64,000 nucleotides of DNA from Chitinophagales bacterium (GCA_015654695.1 JAATGJ010000027.1:19250-83249); one strand, 5' to 3'. Counted from the first letter of the stretch, positions 7,422 through 17,448 are shown. Notes: a model not told the origin generated them from the sequence alone. Numbers and translations: made by a program.

Positions 7422-10400
7422 TTATCTTATTAACGTTATATCACCTTTTTTGGTTGTTTTAGTGCCATCAAAAAACTCCACATCCAGGGTGTAAGCATAT
7501 ACATCCATCGGTTGCACTGTTCCTTTTACTTTTCCATCCCATCCCTGCGAACGGTTATTGGTTTCAAATACTTTTTGTCCCCAGCGGTTCCAGATAATGA
7601 AACGCATTTTGGCAATACCAAAACCCCTTACATAAATGACACTGTTTACATCTCCTGTATTAGGCGTAAACGCATTGGGTACATCCAATGCCGGAATCAC
7701 TATTGTACTTACAGGTCTGCACAGCGTATCGCTGCAACCTACTGCATTGAATGCAATAAGGCAGGCCGTGAAAGTTCCTGTGGCATTATACTGGTGCGTT
7801 ACGGGCGCCCTTGATGTAGTGAGTAAAGTATCGCCGTCACCAAAGACCCATTTAAACCTGATGGCAGTAACCGAAGAAAGATTGGTAAAAATATTGGGTG
7901 TATTCTCAGCAGGGGCCACCGGTGTATAACTGAAATCTGCTGCCGGTTTTTCATATACCACGATAGTGAACCTGGCCGTATCTGTAATATTACAGGTGTT
8001 CAGGTTAGTCGCTACCATGGTTATAATATAGGTGCCAGGCAGCGTATAGAGATGAGTTGGTTCAAAAGCAGTGGATACATTGTCAGCACCGGAGGAAGGA
8101 TCACCAAAACCCCATTCATAAGTCTGCCCGCCAACGGTAGTATTGGTAAACCCTGCTGTATAAGGTGCGCAACCGATAGCAGGAGTTTGAAAGCCGGCAT
8201 CAACATTGACCGCTACACTTACCTGTAGTGGAATAGAATCAGGATAATTACAATAGGCAGTATCTAATAACACCAGCCAGCCATTATAGGTGCCGGGACC
8301 GGGATAGGCATGTGTTACACTCGTCATACCTGCTATTACAGGCGCACCATCACCAAATACCCACTTAAAAGAACTATCGGTGAATGGCCTTGAGGGATTT
8401 GTTGTAGAAAGATTATCGAACCGGTAATTAAATGATTCGCAGGGAGCCAGTTTTACAGCATTAGCTGCGAGGTTGGCTTTTAGGTCGCCTACGCGTATAT
8501 TTATATACGATGTGTCACGAATATTACAGCTTGCCGGATCAATGGCTATCAGCATGACCCGGTAAGTACCAACTGTAGTGAATGTATGCGATTGCGTATA
8601 ACCAGTAGCTGCAGGCAACGGACCTACAACCGGGCTGGTATCTCCAAAGTCCCAAACATATTCAACTGCATTGCGGACCTGGTCTGTAAAATCAACGGTA
8701 AGGGGCAAGCATCCCGCAGTATCTCTCGGCACACCACCAATAGCCGACTCTACATCAGCGCCTACTCCCGCCAGGTTAAATGACATTTTTATCATAGCCA
8801 GGTTACAACCACTGGGTAGTGCACCATTTACAGGTCCTGCTACACCCGGGGTTACCGGAAAGACTGCGCCACCGGAACAATTAGCACAAACACCCTGGTA
8901 AATAACCCCATTAGCGTCAAAGCGGCTGGTGCCGCCATCTACATGGTCACCAAATTGCCCGCCTGTTTGGCCAAAGAAACTTCCGTACAACTGTGACGCT
9001 GCATCTTTTTTCAATACAAAGAAATAAAAATCTTTACCATCGGTTGTTGGCTTGTAGGCATCCGCAGTAACAGGCATACCCGTTGTGCCTGAACTGGAAT
9101 ATGCACCTTCAAGAATATCGCCACCCCACCCGGAAACGTATACATTTTCACAACGATCAACTAAAAAAGCTGTGGGTGAAATATTAGGTATGGTAGAAGC
9201 GGCACCAAATATGGTGGAATAGACATAGGCTGAAAGGTCGGGCTGCAATTTCCCGATAAATTGCTTGGCACCCGGATTACTATACGTTGCATTGATCACC
9301 GGCCAACTCCCTGTACCACTGCCTGTGGTTTGCCCCATTACATAAGGAAACCCTAGCCTGTCAAATTGAATACCATACACCTGGTCAATGCCCGTTGTTC
9401 CAATATAAGTGGAACGAATAAGTGTGGTTCCGTTATTACTTACCTGAGCCACAAAACCATCAATACCACTATGGGGAATAGTAGCACCCACCGTTCCGGC
9501 ATGATTACCGGGAAAGTTGGTACTTTCTGTACCACCTGCCACATATATATCCCCGGTAACGGGTGAGATAGATAAAACATACGCTGCATCGTTAGCCGCA
9601 CCCCCTAAATAGCTGGCAAAAGTTAAAGCAGAAACATCAGGGCGTAATTTTAATACTACGGCATCCTGCAGCCCACCTGAAGCAGGCTGGAAGAAACCAG
9701 CAGTACCGGGAAAATTAGTTGATTGTGTGGAAGATGCCACATAAATATTACCAACGCCATCCAAAATAACTTCGCTACGGCCATCATCACCGTAATTACG
9801 CTGAAGGGAACTTTGGCCGCCTCTTGTAGGATTAATATTCACACCGTCGTCGCCGCTACCACCAATTCTTTTAGAACCAATAAGACCCGATCCTGTCGCG
9901 TTTAATTTAGTTACCACTATATCATAATCAGTGGTACCGCTTCCAATAGCAGTACCGGTAAGAGGATAATTTGTAGAATTTGATCTGCCAGCCAATATAA
10001 GATTTCCCTGCGGATCCACTATTAAACTATGAGGTTGCTCATTACCAGATCCACCGATATAAGTACCATAAATCCTGGTGGCGCCATTAGCTGATAATTT
10101 AATAATACCAATATCCACGGCAACATTACCAGTACCTCCCTGGTAAGTAGTTTGAAATGCTCCGGGGGTTACAGAGAAAGTACCCCCACTAAATACGATA
10201 CCACCGCCATAAAAACTGCCATCAGGCCCATACGTAGCAGTAAAACCCCAGTTAGTAGCAGTACTGCCGGAGAAAGAACAAAATATCAGGAAAGGATCAA
10301 TGACCAGTGTGGCTGCAGGATCATAATTTTTTACATCAAACCTTACAATATTATCTTTTACAATGTATTTACAACTTACTTCTTTTCTTTCCTTTCCATT

Positions 10401-11042
10401 CGCCTGGTATGTATAAGGATAAGATTCTTTCAGTTCGCCCACAGAAGTACTTACTACCAGCTCTTTATTTTTCACCTGTAGTTTATCCGCACCTTCGTAT
10501 TTCAAAGCTATCTTACTGATGTCAGCGCCGGGTTTGGCGATGATATCATACTTCAGGGTACCATTATCAGTATAATATCGTACGTCAACGTTTGGATATA
10601 CATTTTTTACAGTAACCGCCTGGAAAATGCGGCATTCACTTGCCCATTTCGACGGGTCATTACCAATAAAATAGTTATTGTAAGTGGGAACAGCTTTATC
10701 AGGAACGATCTGCAAATCTTTAGAAGCGCCAATAAAGTCCACCGAATAAACATGGGAACGAAGTATTTTTTTGCTGTTGCGGCTGGCAGCATCAGCATTA
10801 CCTGCATTGTGATTATGAAAAATTGAGTTGATGGCTGCAAAGTCCTGGCGGTTGTGCTGTAAAACGGAGAAGCCGCCTGAACGAATGTAAAAAGCTCCCG
10901 CATCCACATCGCCTTTATACTTAATTTGCGGATCCCATTGTCCCTTATTCTCAATAAATTCAATGTTATTATAACTCTGGGCTTTGGTTATAAAGGCAGA
11001 GACCAGCAATGCGGCAAGTATGATATACGTCTTCAGGGTCAA
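7422..11042 (-). CDS. Giant secreted SBBP/PKD protein with gliding-motility C-terminal sorting domain
   Basis: 1206-residue extracellular protein and probable type IX cargo. A signal peptide (about 1-21) is followed by IEFIENKGQWDPQIKYKG, the usual opening of SBBP-repeat proteins. The middle (about 250-730) carries beta-propeller-like SBBP repeats (YGTYIGGSGNE, FASYLGGAANDAAY, STYIGTTGIDQ, YGSFFGQTGGQ). Several PKD-like domains follow (about 775-1110), with repeated YVWDFGD/FKWVFGDG and HTYPGPG-type motifs. The last 90 residues (PNAFTPNTGD, MRFIIWNRWGQKVFE, GWDGKVKG, DVYAYTL) are the CHU_C/TIGR04131-like type B sorting domain. PorP/SprF lies immediately downstream. It probably acts at the cell surface in adhesion; a ligand cannot be inferred. 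Confidence 0.9.
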   Translation of the reverse strand: MTLKTYIILAALLVSAFITKAQSYNNIEFIENKGQWDPQIKYKGDVDAGAFYIRSGGFSVLQHNRQDFAAINSIFHNHNAGNADAASRNSKKILRSHVYSVDFIGASKDLQIVPDKAVPTYNNYFIGNDPSKWASECRIFQAVTVKNVYPNVDVRYYTDNGTLKYDIIAKPGADISKIALKYEGADKLQVKNKELVVSTSVGELKESYPYTYQANGKERKEVSCKYIVKDNIVRFDVKNYDPAATLVIDPFLIFCSFSGSTATNWGFTATYGPDGSFYGGGIVFSGGTFSVTPGAFQTTYQGGTGNVAVDIGIIKLSANGATRIYGTYIGGSGNEQPHSLIVDPQGNLILAGRSNSTNYPLTGTAIGSGTTDYDIVVTKLNATGSGLIGSKRIGGSGDDGVNINPTRGGQSSLQRNYGDDGRSEVILDGVGNIYVASSTQSTNFPGTAGFFQPASGGLQDAVVLKLRPDVSALTFASYLGGAANDAAYVLSISPVTGDIYVAGGTESTNFPGNHAGTVGATIPHSGIDGFVAQVSNNGTTLIRSTYIGTTGIDQVYGIQFDRLGFPYVMGQTTGSGTGSWPVINATYSNPGAKQFIGKLQPDLSAYVYSTIFGAASTIPNISPTAFLVDRCENVYVSGWGGDILEGAYSSSGTTGMPVTADAYKPTTDGKDFYFFVLKKDAASQLYGSFFGQTGGQFGDHVDGGTSRFDANGVIYQGVCANCSGGAVFPVTPGVAGPVNGALPSGCNLAMIKMSFNLAGVGADVESAIGGVPRDTAGCLPLTVDFTDQVRNAVEYVWDFGDTSPVVGPLPAATGYTQSHTFTTVGTYRVMLIAIDPASCNIRDTSYINIRVGDLKANLAANAVKLAPCESFNYRFDNLSTTNPSRPFTDSSFKWVFGDGAPVIAGMTSVTHAYPGPGTYNGWLVLLDTAYCNYPDSIPLQVSVAVNVDAGFQTPAIGCAPYTAGFTNTTVGGQTYEWGFGDPSSGADNVSTAFEPTHLYTLPGTYIITMVATNLNTCNITDTARFTIVVYEKPAADFSYTPVAPAENTPNIFTNLSSVTAIRFKWVFGDGDTLLTTSRAPVTHQYNATGTFTACLIAFNAVGCSDTLCRPVSTIVIPALDVPNAFTPNTGDVNSVIYVRGFGIAKMRFIIWNRWGQKVFETNNRSQGWDGKVKGTVQPMDVYAYTLDVEFFDGTKTTKKGDITLIR

Positions 11043-11096
11043 TTTTATTTCTATTAAATTAACAATAATATTCGGTAAACAGGTTGAAAACTTGTG

Positions 11097-13262
11097 TTAA
11101 GAAATTTTACTCCATACCACATTGCCTTTCTGCTCCTTCAGGAACTTTTTTAACTGCAAATTTTCGGCCGAATCAAGGTCGGGATCTTTTTCTAAAATGC
11201 CCGCTACCATCTTCCTGGCTATTTCCAGTAAAGGTTTGTCATTGACTATACTGGCCAGTTTAAAGTTTAAAATACCACTCTGCCTTGTTCCTTCAATGTC
11301 TCCCGGCCCGCGCAATTCCAGGTCTTTTTCCGCTATTTCAAATCCATTCGACGTAGTAGTCATTATCCTGATGCGTTCGCGGGCATCATTACCTAATTTG
11401 GAACCGGATAAAAGTATGCAATAGCTCTTATCCGCGCCCCGCCCTACTCTCCCGCGCAATTGATGCAATTGTGAAAGCCCGAATTTTTCAGCGCTCTCTA
11501 TCACCATGACTGTTGCATTGGGGATATTTACGCCTACTTCTATAACGGTAGTTGATACAAGTATCTGCGTATCCCTTTCAACAAATCTTTTCATATTAAG
11601 TTCTTTCTGATCTCCCGGCTGCCGGCCATGTACCATACTGATCCAGTAGTTTGGCTCGGGAAAGTACCCTTTCACAGTTTCGTAACCCCGCATCAGGTTT
11701 TCGTAATCCAGCGTATCACTTTCTTCTATTAACGGAAAAATTATATACGCCTGTCTTCCTTTATCTATCTCCGCCTTTAAAAAGATCATCACCTGGCTGC
11801 GCTGCGTTTCATAACGGTGTACGGTAGTAACAGGTTGTCTTCCCGGCGGTAATTCATCAATTACGCTGTAATCAAGATCGCCATAAGCCGTCATCGCCAG
11901 CGTGCGGGGAATAGGGGTAGCTGTCATTACCAGCACATGCGGAGGTATTTCAGCTTTCTCCCATAACCTGGCCCTTTGCGCTACACCAAACCGGTGTTGC
12001 TCATCAATTATTACAATTCCAAGATTTTTAAATTTAACTACTTCTTCAATTACGGCATGAGTGCCGATAAGGATTTTCAGATCGCCTGCTAAAAGCTCTT
12101 TTAAGATTTTTTTACGTGGCGCTGACCTGGTAGAACCTGTAAGCAGGCTGACAGAAACCAATTGTTTTTCCAGCAACTCACTTAGGGACGCAAAATGTTG
12201 TTTCGCCAGTATTTCAGTTGGCGCCATCAGGCAGGCCTGGTAACCGTTATCAATTGCAATCAGCATGATCAGCAGGGCAACGATAGTTTTGCCGCTGCCT
12301 ACATCTCCCTGCAATAACCTGTTCATTTGTTTACCTGTCGCTGTATCGGCGCGGATCTCTTTTACTACACGTTTTTGCGCGGCTGTCAATTGAAAGGGAA
12401 GATGATCTCTATAAAATGTATTGAAATAATCGCCTACTTTGTCAAATACCACTCCTTTGGAAAAACGATGGCGGTTGGACCGCAGCAAATTCATACGAAG
12501 CTGCGCCATGAACAATTCTTCAAACTTCAGCCGTTTGACAGATTCATCATAAGCAGCAGGTGATGGTGGAAAATGAATTTGACGGATGGCAGTAAAGTGG
12601 TCTGCAAATTTCAACTGGCTTACTATTGCGGCTGGTAAATTTTCAGGAATATCTTTTTCACGCAACATCCCCATTAGTACCTGTGTAAGCTTTCCAATTT
12701 GTCTTCCACCAAGGCCCCTCACTTTTAATTTTTCTGTCGTGGGATATACAGGTTCCAAATAATTTTTACCATCTTGTTTTTCCTGCGTTACTATTTCCAG
12801 TTCCGGGTGAATGATCTGCGGCCTGTTTTGAAAAAAACCAACTTTGCCATATACAAGATAAGGTTGCCCCGCCTGCAGCATTTTTTGCACCCAGGTTATT
12901 CCCTGGAACCATGCCAGTTCCAGGAAACCACTTTTATCTTTTAACTGGGCTGTTAATCTCCTGGATCTTTTATCACCGGTTACCTCCACATTCAACAATA
13001 TACCTGCTACCTGTATGAATTCAGTTTGTGCATTAATATCCCTGATAAGATTAACCTTTGTTTTATCAACATGGCGATAAGGAAAAAGCTCCAGCAGGTC
13101 ACCAAAAGTAAAAATGCCAAGTTCCTTTTTCAGCAGATCAGCCCGCTGCGGACCTACACCTTTCAGGTATTCTATCGGATTGGATAATATGTTGGGTGAT
13201 CCGGGAATGGTTGACTGCTTTCCTGCAAAAATAACAGTTCGAAAGTTGACGTGTTCAGGCAT
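11097..13262 (-). CDS. recG: ATP-dependent DNA helicase RecG
   Basis: Helicase that remodels stalled forks and branched recombination intermediates. At 721 residues it is near the usual size. An N-terminal helix-hairpin region (PIEYLKGVGPQRADLL, about 29-44) and wedge/OB domain come first. The motor carries Walker A GDVGSGKT (319-326), motif II DEQH (420-423), the TATPIPRT motif and, in the second RecA lobe, QLRGRVGRG. The C-terminal LRGPGD region is present. The first 20 or so residues before NILSNPIEYL are not typical, so the real start may be slightly later. No operon partner is evident; the glycosyltransferase gene upstream ends 28 bases away on the same strand. Confidence 0.97.
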   Translation of the reverse strand: MPEHVNFRTVIFAGKQSTIPGSPNILSNPIEYLKGVGPQRADLLKKELGIFTFGDLLELFPYRHVDKTKVNLIRDINAQTEFIQVAGILLNVEVTGDKRSRRLTAQLKDKSGFLELAWFQGITWVQKMLQAGQPYLVYGKVGFFQNRPQIIHPELEIVTQEKQDGKNYLEPVYPTTEKLKVRGLGGRQIGKLTQVLMGMLREKDIPENLPAAIVSQLKFADHFTAIRQIHFPPSPAAYDESVKRLKFEELFMAQLRMNLLRSNRHRFSKGVVFDKVGDYFNTFYRDHLPFQLTAAQKRVVKEIRADTATGKQMNRLLQGDVGSGKTIVALLIMLIAIDNGYQACLMAPTEILAKQHFASLSELLEKQLVSVSLLTGSTRSAPRKKILKELLAGDLKILIGTHAVIEEVVKFKNLGIVIIDEQHRFGVAQRARLWEKAEIPPHVLVMTATPIPRTLAMTAYGDLDYSVIDELPPGRQPVTTVHRYETQRSQVMIFLKAEIDKGRQAYIIFPLIEESDTLDYENLMRGYETVKGYFPEPNYWISMVHGRQPGDQKELNMKRFVERDTQILVSTTVIEVGVNIPNATVMVIESAEKFGLSQLHQLRGRVGRGADKSYCILLSGSKLGNDARERIRIMTTTSNGFEIAEKDLELRGPGDIEGTRQSGILNFKLASIVNDKPLLEIARKMVAGILEKDPDLDSAENLQLKKFLKEQKGNVVWSKIS

Positions 13263-13290
13263 AATTTGCGAACTACCGGAGTCCTACAAC

Positions 13291-14478
13291 TTATTCAGCA
13301 GCCTGCCGCATTGATTTTTCCCAGAGAATAGTTTGTTTTCCGGTAAGGAATTTGATAAACCCTTTTACCAGGCAATAATTCATAAAAACAAAATAAAAAG
13401 GAATAGTGAGGATACCGGGTCTTTTACCTGCCCGTGTAAGTAACCAGCCGGTAAATGCGATCACATAAAAAGATAATTGCCCGTATAAAAACAAAACGTA
13501 AATAAGATGCGTTGCCGGATTAACGACTATTAAAATATCTGACCAAAGTAAAACGATCAGCATGAGCGGGCAGAATACCCAGCGCAATAACCTGCGTGAT
13601 AAATACTGAAAACTGAGTAACGGGTATTTAATAAAATTCAACGCCTCTTTTAAATAGCCAATAGACTGATAAGCGCCTGCTGATATTCTTATTTTTCGTT
13701 TTTCTTCTTCTACTAATGAAGCCGAAGGAAATTCCGCAGCAAAAGCTCCCGGCTCATATTCTATCCGGTATCCCTGCAGGCATACCTTCATAGAAATAAC
13801 AAAATCATCCAGGATAATATTGTCGTTTAGCCGGGTAAATAGTTCTGTCCGTATAGAAAATAATTCCCCCGCAGCGCCTACTACTGTATTAAACCCGGCA
13901 TCCTGTTTTTTCATAAAAGATTCATACTTCCAGTAAAGGCCTTCCGCATCTCCTACCGCAGACGCCTTGTGATCGTTTATTATCTTTTTCTCACCTGCTA
14001 CACCACCTGTCTTGTGATTGGCATAATGACTTACGATTCGCTGGATACATTCTTTATTCAACTCCGTATTAGCATCGCTAAAGACCACGACAGGTGTTTT
14101 GACATAGTGCATAGCCCTTTTAACAGCAGCCAGCTTTCCCTTACGTTCGTCCTGGTGAAGCAATACTAAAGACGGGTATTGTTGTATGATACCCCCTGAA
14201 CCATCCGTTGAGCCGTCAGTAACAAAAATGATATTCAATTTATCAGCAGGATAATCAATAGACAGTGTGTTTGCCACTTTCTTTTCCAGCACAGCGGCTT
14301 CATTATAGGCCGTGATAATGAGGGTAACCGGCAGCCATTCAGTTATCATTTCGCTCTTTTTATCCGGAACAAACAATGCTTTGAGCTGGTTGAATAAAAA
14401 AAGTAGCAGGCCATACCCGATATAGCAGAAAAACAAAACAGAAAAACTGGTCCAGAAAATAATTACAGTAATTAACAT
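13291..14478 (-). CDS. Membrane glycosyltransferase, family 2
   Basis: 395-residue processive-type GT2 enzyme. One N-terminal membrane helix (about 3-30) precedes the GT-A domain: VTLIITAYNEAAVLEKKV (about 51-68), FVTDGSTDGS, the DxD-equivalent SDANTE, then DDFVISMK and KRKIRISAG, the position of the Q/RxxRW motif. Three or four C-terminal helices follow. Such enzymes build envelope or exported polysaccharides. It stands head to head with the WecA/MraY-like gene (starts about 180 bases apart), which suggests a shared envelope-glycan function, though donor and acceptor sugars cannot be read. Confidence 0.85.
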   Translation of the reverse strand: MLITVIIFWTSFSVLFFCYIGYGLLLFLFNQLKALFVPDKKSEMITEWLPVTLIITAYNEAAVLEKKVANTLSIDYPADKLNIIFVTDGSTDGSGGIIQQYPSLVLLHQDERKGKLAAVKRAMHYVKTPVVVFSDANTELNKECIQRIVSHYANHKTGGVAGEKKIINDHKASAVGDAEGLYWKYESFMKKQDAGFNTVVGAAGELFSIRTELFTRLNDNIILDDFVISMKVCLQGYRIEYEPGAFAAEFPSASLVEEEKRKIRISAGAYQSIGYLKEALNFIKYPLLSFQYLSRRLLRWVFCPLMLIVLLWSDILIVVNPATHLIYVLFLYGQLSFYVIAFTGWLLTRAGKRPGILTIPFYFVFMNYCLVKGFIKFLTGKQTILWEKSMRQAAE

Positions 14479-14584
14479 ACACTGATGTTGCGAAAATTAC
14501 GTCATTTTAAATCGTAAATACCCGATTCCCCGTTTTGAATTTACTATTCAGTAAGAAAAAACCATTACCCGATAAGTGAACTAC

Positions 14585-14615
14585 TTGCTCCTGAATAAAA
14601 ATCACTTTACTTTTA
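14585..14615 (+). promoter_or_regulatory. Candidate Bacteroidota promoter for the WecA-like gene
   Basis: A TTG at 14585-14587 stands exactly 20 bases before TACTTTTA (14608-14615), close to the Bacteroidota -33 TTTG / -7 TAnnTTTG pattern. The last base of the -7 box deviates. A leader of about 35 bases would precede the ATG at 14658. The same TACTTTTA box appears at 30908-30915, before the hydrolase gene. Confidence 0.4.
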
Positions 14616-14657
14616 GCCATAGAGAACCATCCATCTTACGAAAAACCGAGATAACTA

Positions 14658-15767
14658 ATGAGAAGCCACTTTCACCTCTTGCAGATTGATCTGCCTTTTC
14701 ACGATTTCAAGTTTGCCTCACTATGCTTTGTTACTGCTTTTATAGTAACCATGATAGCAATACCTGTTATCATAAAACTCGCTGAAAAATATAAACTATA
14801 CGACCTGCCGAATGAACGCAAAGAGCATACCGTTCCGGTACCTACTATGGGCGGGATCGCCGTGATCGCCGGTATGATGATGGCGCTGCTGTTATGGCTG
14901 CCTTTTAATTACGAAACGGAACAAGTATGTTTTTTACTTTCCGTGGCTGTATTGTTCTGTCTCGGCATCATGGATGACGTCAAGGATCTTTCCGCCCGGT
15001 ACAAGTTCTTTGTACAGGCGGGCATCGCCACCCTGATGGCTATTTCCGGCATCCGCATTACTTCGTTTGAAGGCCTGTTTGGCATCTATGACCTGCCCCT
15101 GGCCGCTCAATATACGTTTACCCTGCTTACAATTGTAGGCGTTACCAATGCCTTTAACCTGATTGATGGTATTGATGGCCTTGCCGGTGGTATTGGTTTT
15201 ACGAGCCTTACTACGCTTGGTATATTCCTTACCATTAATAAGGATATTACTTCTGCTTTGATAGCGTTCTCTTTAGCAGGAGGCATTGTTGCGTTCTTGT
15301 ATTTCAATTTCAACCCTGCAAAAATATTCCTGGGTGATACGGGATCATTGGTGCTTGGTTTTAGCATAGCTGTATTATGCATACGTTTAATGCAGGTAAA
15401 TACATCAGCGGCCCTGCCTAATGCACCCTTATTTATTCTTAGCCTTGCATTTATTCCTGTGTTTGATACGATACGCGTATTCGCTATGCGTATATGGAGA
15501 GGCAAATCACCGTTTGAAGCCGACAGAACACATATACACCACCTGCTAACCAATGCCGGGTTCTCACATACTTTTGCAACACGGCTTATTTGCGGCCTGC
15601 ATGGTTTTATTCTGCTGGAAGTATATTGGCTGAAAGATATAAAAGGAGAATATATTCTTCTTTTACTCATTCTCTTCATGATGGTCGTAACGGCAGTTTT
15701 GAAGAATCTCCGTTTATTGTTTAAAAAGCCGGTGGTAGCCCTGAGCCGTTCTTTTGTTGAGAATTAA
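14658..15767 (+). CDS. WecA/MraY-type undecaprenyl-phosphate sugar-1-phosphate transferase
   Basis: 369-residue integral membrane enzyme that moves a sugar-1-phosphate (usually GlcNAc-1-P) from a UDP-sugar to undecaprenyl phosphate, the first step of lipid-linked glycan synthesis. About ten or eleven membrane helices are visible. Family motifs are DLPNERKEHTVPVPTMGG (about 54-71), LGIMDDVKDL with the paired Asp residues, NAFNLIDGIDGLAGG (about 163-177), FLGDTGSL and the cytoplasmic ADRTHIHHLL. The HIHH motif and the absence of a UDP-MurNAc-pentapeptide cluster favour a WecA/TagO-like role over MraY. It faces the mutarotase gene tail to tail (18-base gap). Confidence 0.88.
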   Translation: MRSHFHLLQIDLPFHDFKFASLCFVTAFIVTMIAIPVIIKLAEKYKLYDLPNERKEHTVPVPTMGGIAVIAGMMMALLLWLPFNYETEQVCFLLSVAVLFCLGIMDDVKDLSARYKFFVQAGIATLMAISGIRITSFEGLFGIYDLPLAAQYTFTLLTIVGVTNAFNLIDGIDGLAGGIGFTSLTTLGIFLTINKDITSALIAFSLAGGIVAFLYFNFNPAKIFLGDTGSLVLGFSIAVLCIRLMQVNTSAALPNAPLFILSLAFIPVFDTIRVFAMRIWRGKSPFEADRTHIHHLLTNAGFSHTFATRLICGLHGFILLEVYWLKDIKGEYILLLLILFMMVVTAVLKNLRLLFKKPVVALSRSFVEN

Positions 15768-15785
15768 AAACAACTGCGAGCCGTT

Positions 15786-16127
15786 TTATTTATTCAATTC
15801 AAATATCTTATTCATAATTATCCACTTCTCCCCTTCCTTTGCCCAGGGGAGAGAAGATTGAAACTTCCACATTAGTTGTTCCCATTCCTGTACTTTGGGA
15901 TTGGCGGCATCCATTTTTGATTTTCGTTCAAAAGAAAATGTATCATCCGTTTCCATGATCATAAAAAGACGGTTGCCTGTGCGGTAGATTTCCATATTTG
16001 TAATACCGGCATCAGTAATACTTTTCTTTATTTCCGGCCAGGTATTTTCGGATTTATGCCAGCCTTCATACTCTGCGATTAATGCAGCATCATCTGCGAG
16101 GTCTAAAGCAAAGCAATATCTTTTCAT
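15786..16127 (-). CDS. L-rhamnose/L-fucose mutarotase-like protein
   Basis: 113-residue protein of the RhaM/FucU-like family, which speeds interconversion of sugar anomers. The start MKRYCFALDL, then YEGWHKSENTWPEI with the conserved His and Trp, IYRTGNRLFMIMET, and the C-terminal W..L..F...LP WAKEGEKW segment match this compact ferredoxin-like fold. It is the last gene of the arabinose operon, 11 bases after the FucP-like permease. The expected sugar of the family is L-rhamnose or L-fucose, so either it works on L-arabinose here or the operon also handles a second sugar. Family confident; substrate not. Confidence 0.82.
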   Translation of the reverse strand: MKRYCFALDLADDAALIAEYEGWHKSENTWPEIKKSITDAGITNMEIYRTGNRLFMIMETDDTFSFERKSKMDAANPKVQEWEQLMWKFQSSLPWAKEGEKWIIMNKIFELNK

Positions 16128-16138
16128 ACTTCCCGGAT

Positions 16139-17395
16139 TTAATTTCTTTTTTTAACTACCCTGAAACCCTTCAGTCCATAATATATTATTACCAGGAAAC
16201 AGGCAAGCGGAACAATATAGCCATACTGGATATTCTCAGTTACATCACTTATATAGGCAAAAATGGGTGGTAAGATGGCGCCGCCTACTATTGACATGAT
16301 GATCAGGCTGCTTCCGTATTTTGTATCGCCTTCAAGATCTTTAATTCCCAAAGCAAAAATCGTCGGGAACATAATGGACATAAAGAAAGAAATACCGATA
16401 ACAGCGAAAACCGTTATAATTCCGCTGGCGAAAATAGCAGCCACGCAAAGCAATACATTGATAGCTGCATAAATTGCCAATAACCTTTCCGCCTTAATAT
16501 ATTTCATCAAAAACGTACCGAAAAAACGACCCACCATAAATGCCATGCCACAGCCCCATCCTAAATAAGCAGCCGCTTTTACCTTATCTATGCCGGCTGC
16601 CTTAGTGGCATATAAAATAAAAAAACTAAATACGCATACCTGCGCTCCTACATAAAAAAACTGTGCAATAACGCCCCAGGTAAGATGCGTGTGTTTGAAA
16701 GCATGAAGAATATTTTTCCCTGAAGCTTGTTCTTCCCCGTCCTTTATCTCGGGCAATTTTGTAAACCAGAATATAACCGCAACCAGTAAAATAACAGCCC
16801 CCAGGATAAAATAAGGAGTTTTAACTGTAGATGCCTCAGAAGCTAATGCCAGCTTTTTTGCAGTATCAGTCATTGAACTCAGTTCTGCATCGGTATAATC
16901 CTTAGTTAAGATTAACCTTGCCCCAATGATGGGAGCCAATGTCGCGGCTAATCCATTAAATGACTGAGAAAAATTTAATCTCTGGGTAGAAGTCTCCGGG
17001 TCGCCCAATAAAGAAGCATAAGGATTAGCGGCAGTCTCCAAAATAGTTAACCCGCAGGCAATAATGAAAAGGGCGCCAAGAAAAAAAGCGTATTGTTGTG
17101 TATTGGCCGCAGGAATAAATAAAAAGGAACCGCCTGCAAACAGCAATAATCCTGTAATAATACCTGCCTTGTATCCAAACCTTTTCATGATCATCCCGGC
17201 AGGAATTGCCATTACAAAATAAGCGATGTATACAGCAGAATCAACCAATGATGATTGCAGTGTGGAAAGCGTGAATGATTTTTTTAAATGCGGTATCAGG
17301 ATCGGATCGAGATTATGTACCAGGCCCCATAAAAAGAACAGGGAAGTGATCATAATAAAGGCAAAGCGGTAATTCCTGTTAGTCAGTGATGGCAT
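16139..17395 (-). CDS. Sugar:proton symporter, FucP-like MFS
   Basis: 418-residue permease with about 12 membrane helices. It matches the FucP/GluP subfamily: WGLVHNLDPILIPHLKKSF near the N-terminus, SLVDSAVYIAYF, AGMIMKRFGYKAG, the LETAANPYASLLG motif with FSQSFNGL, and the second-half SIMFPTIFALGI. FucP of E. coli imports L-fucose; Bacteroidota members also take other sugars. It lies between the aldose-epimerase and mutarotase genes of the arabinose operon, so L-arabinose or a related sugar from hemicellulose or pectin is the likely substrate. This would be the second sugar importer of the operon, beside the sodium symporter. Confidence 0.85.
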   Translation of the reverse strand: MPSLTNRNYRFAFIMITSLFFLWGLVHNLDPILIPHLKKSFTLSTLQSSLVDSAVYIAYFVMAIPAGMIMKRFGYKAGIITGLLLFAGGSFLFIPAANTQQYAFFLGALFIIACGLTILETAANPYASLLGDPETSTQRLNFSQSFNGLAATLAPIIGARLILTKDYTDAELSSMTDTAKKLALASEASTVKTPYFILGAVILLVAVIFWFTKLPEIKDGEEQASGKNILHAFKHTHLTWGVIAQFFYVGAQVCVFSFFILYATKAAGIDKVKAAAYLGWGCGMAFMVGRFFGTFLMKYIKAERLLAIYAAINVLLCVAAIFASGIITVFAVIGISFFMSIMFPTIFALGIKDLEGDTKYGSSLIIMSIVGGAILPPIFAYISDVTENIQYGYIVPLACFLVIIYYGLKGFRVVKKRN

Positions 17396-17448
17396 AACTA
17401 TCTCGTTAAATGAGTAATGAAATATAAAACCGTTGTCTTCGGATACCT

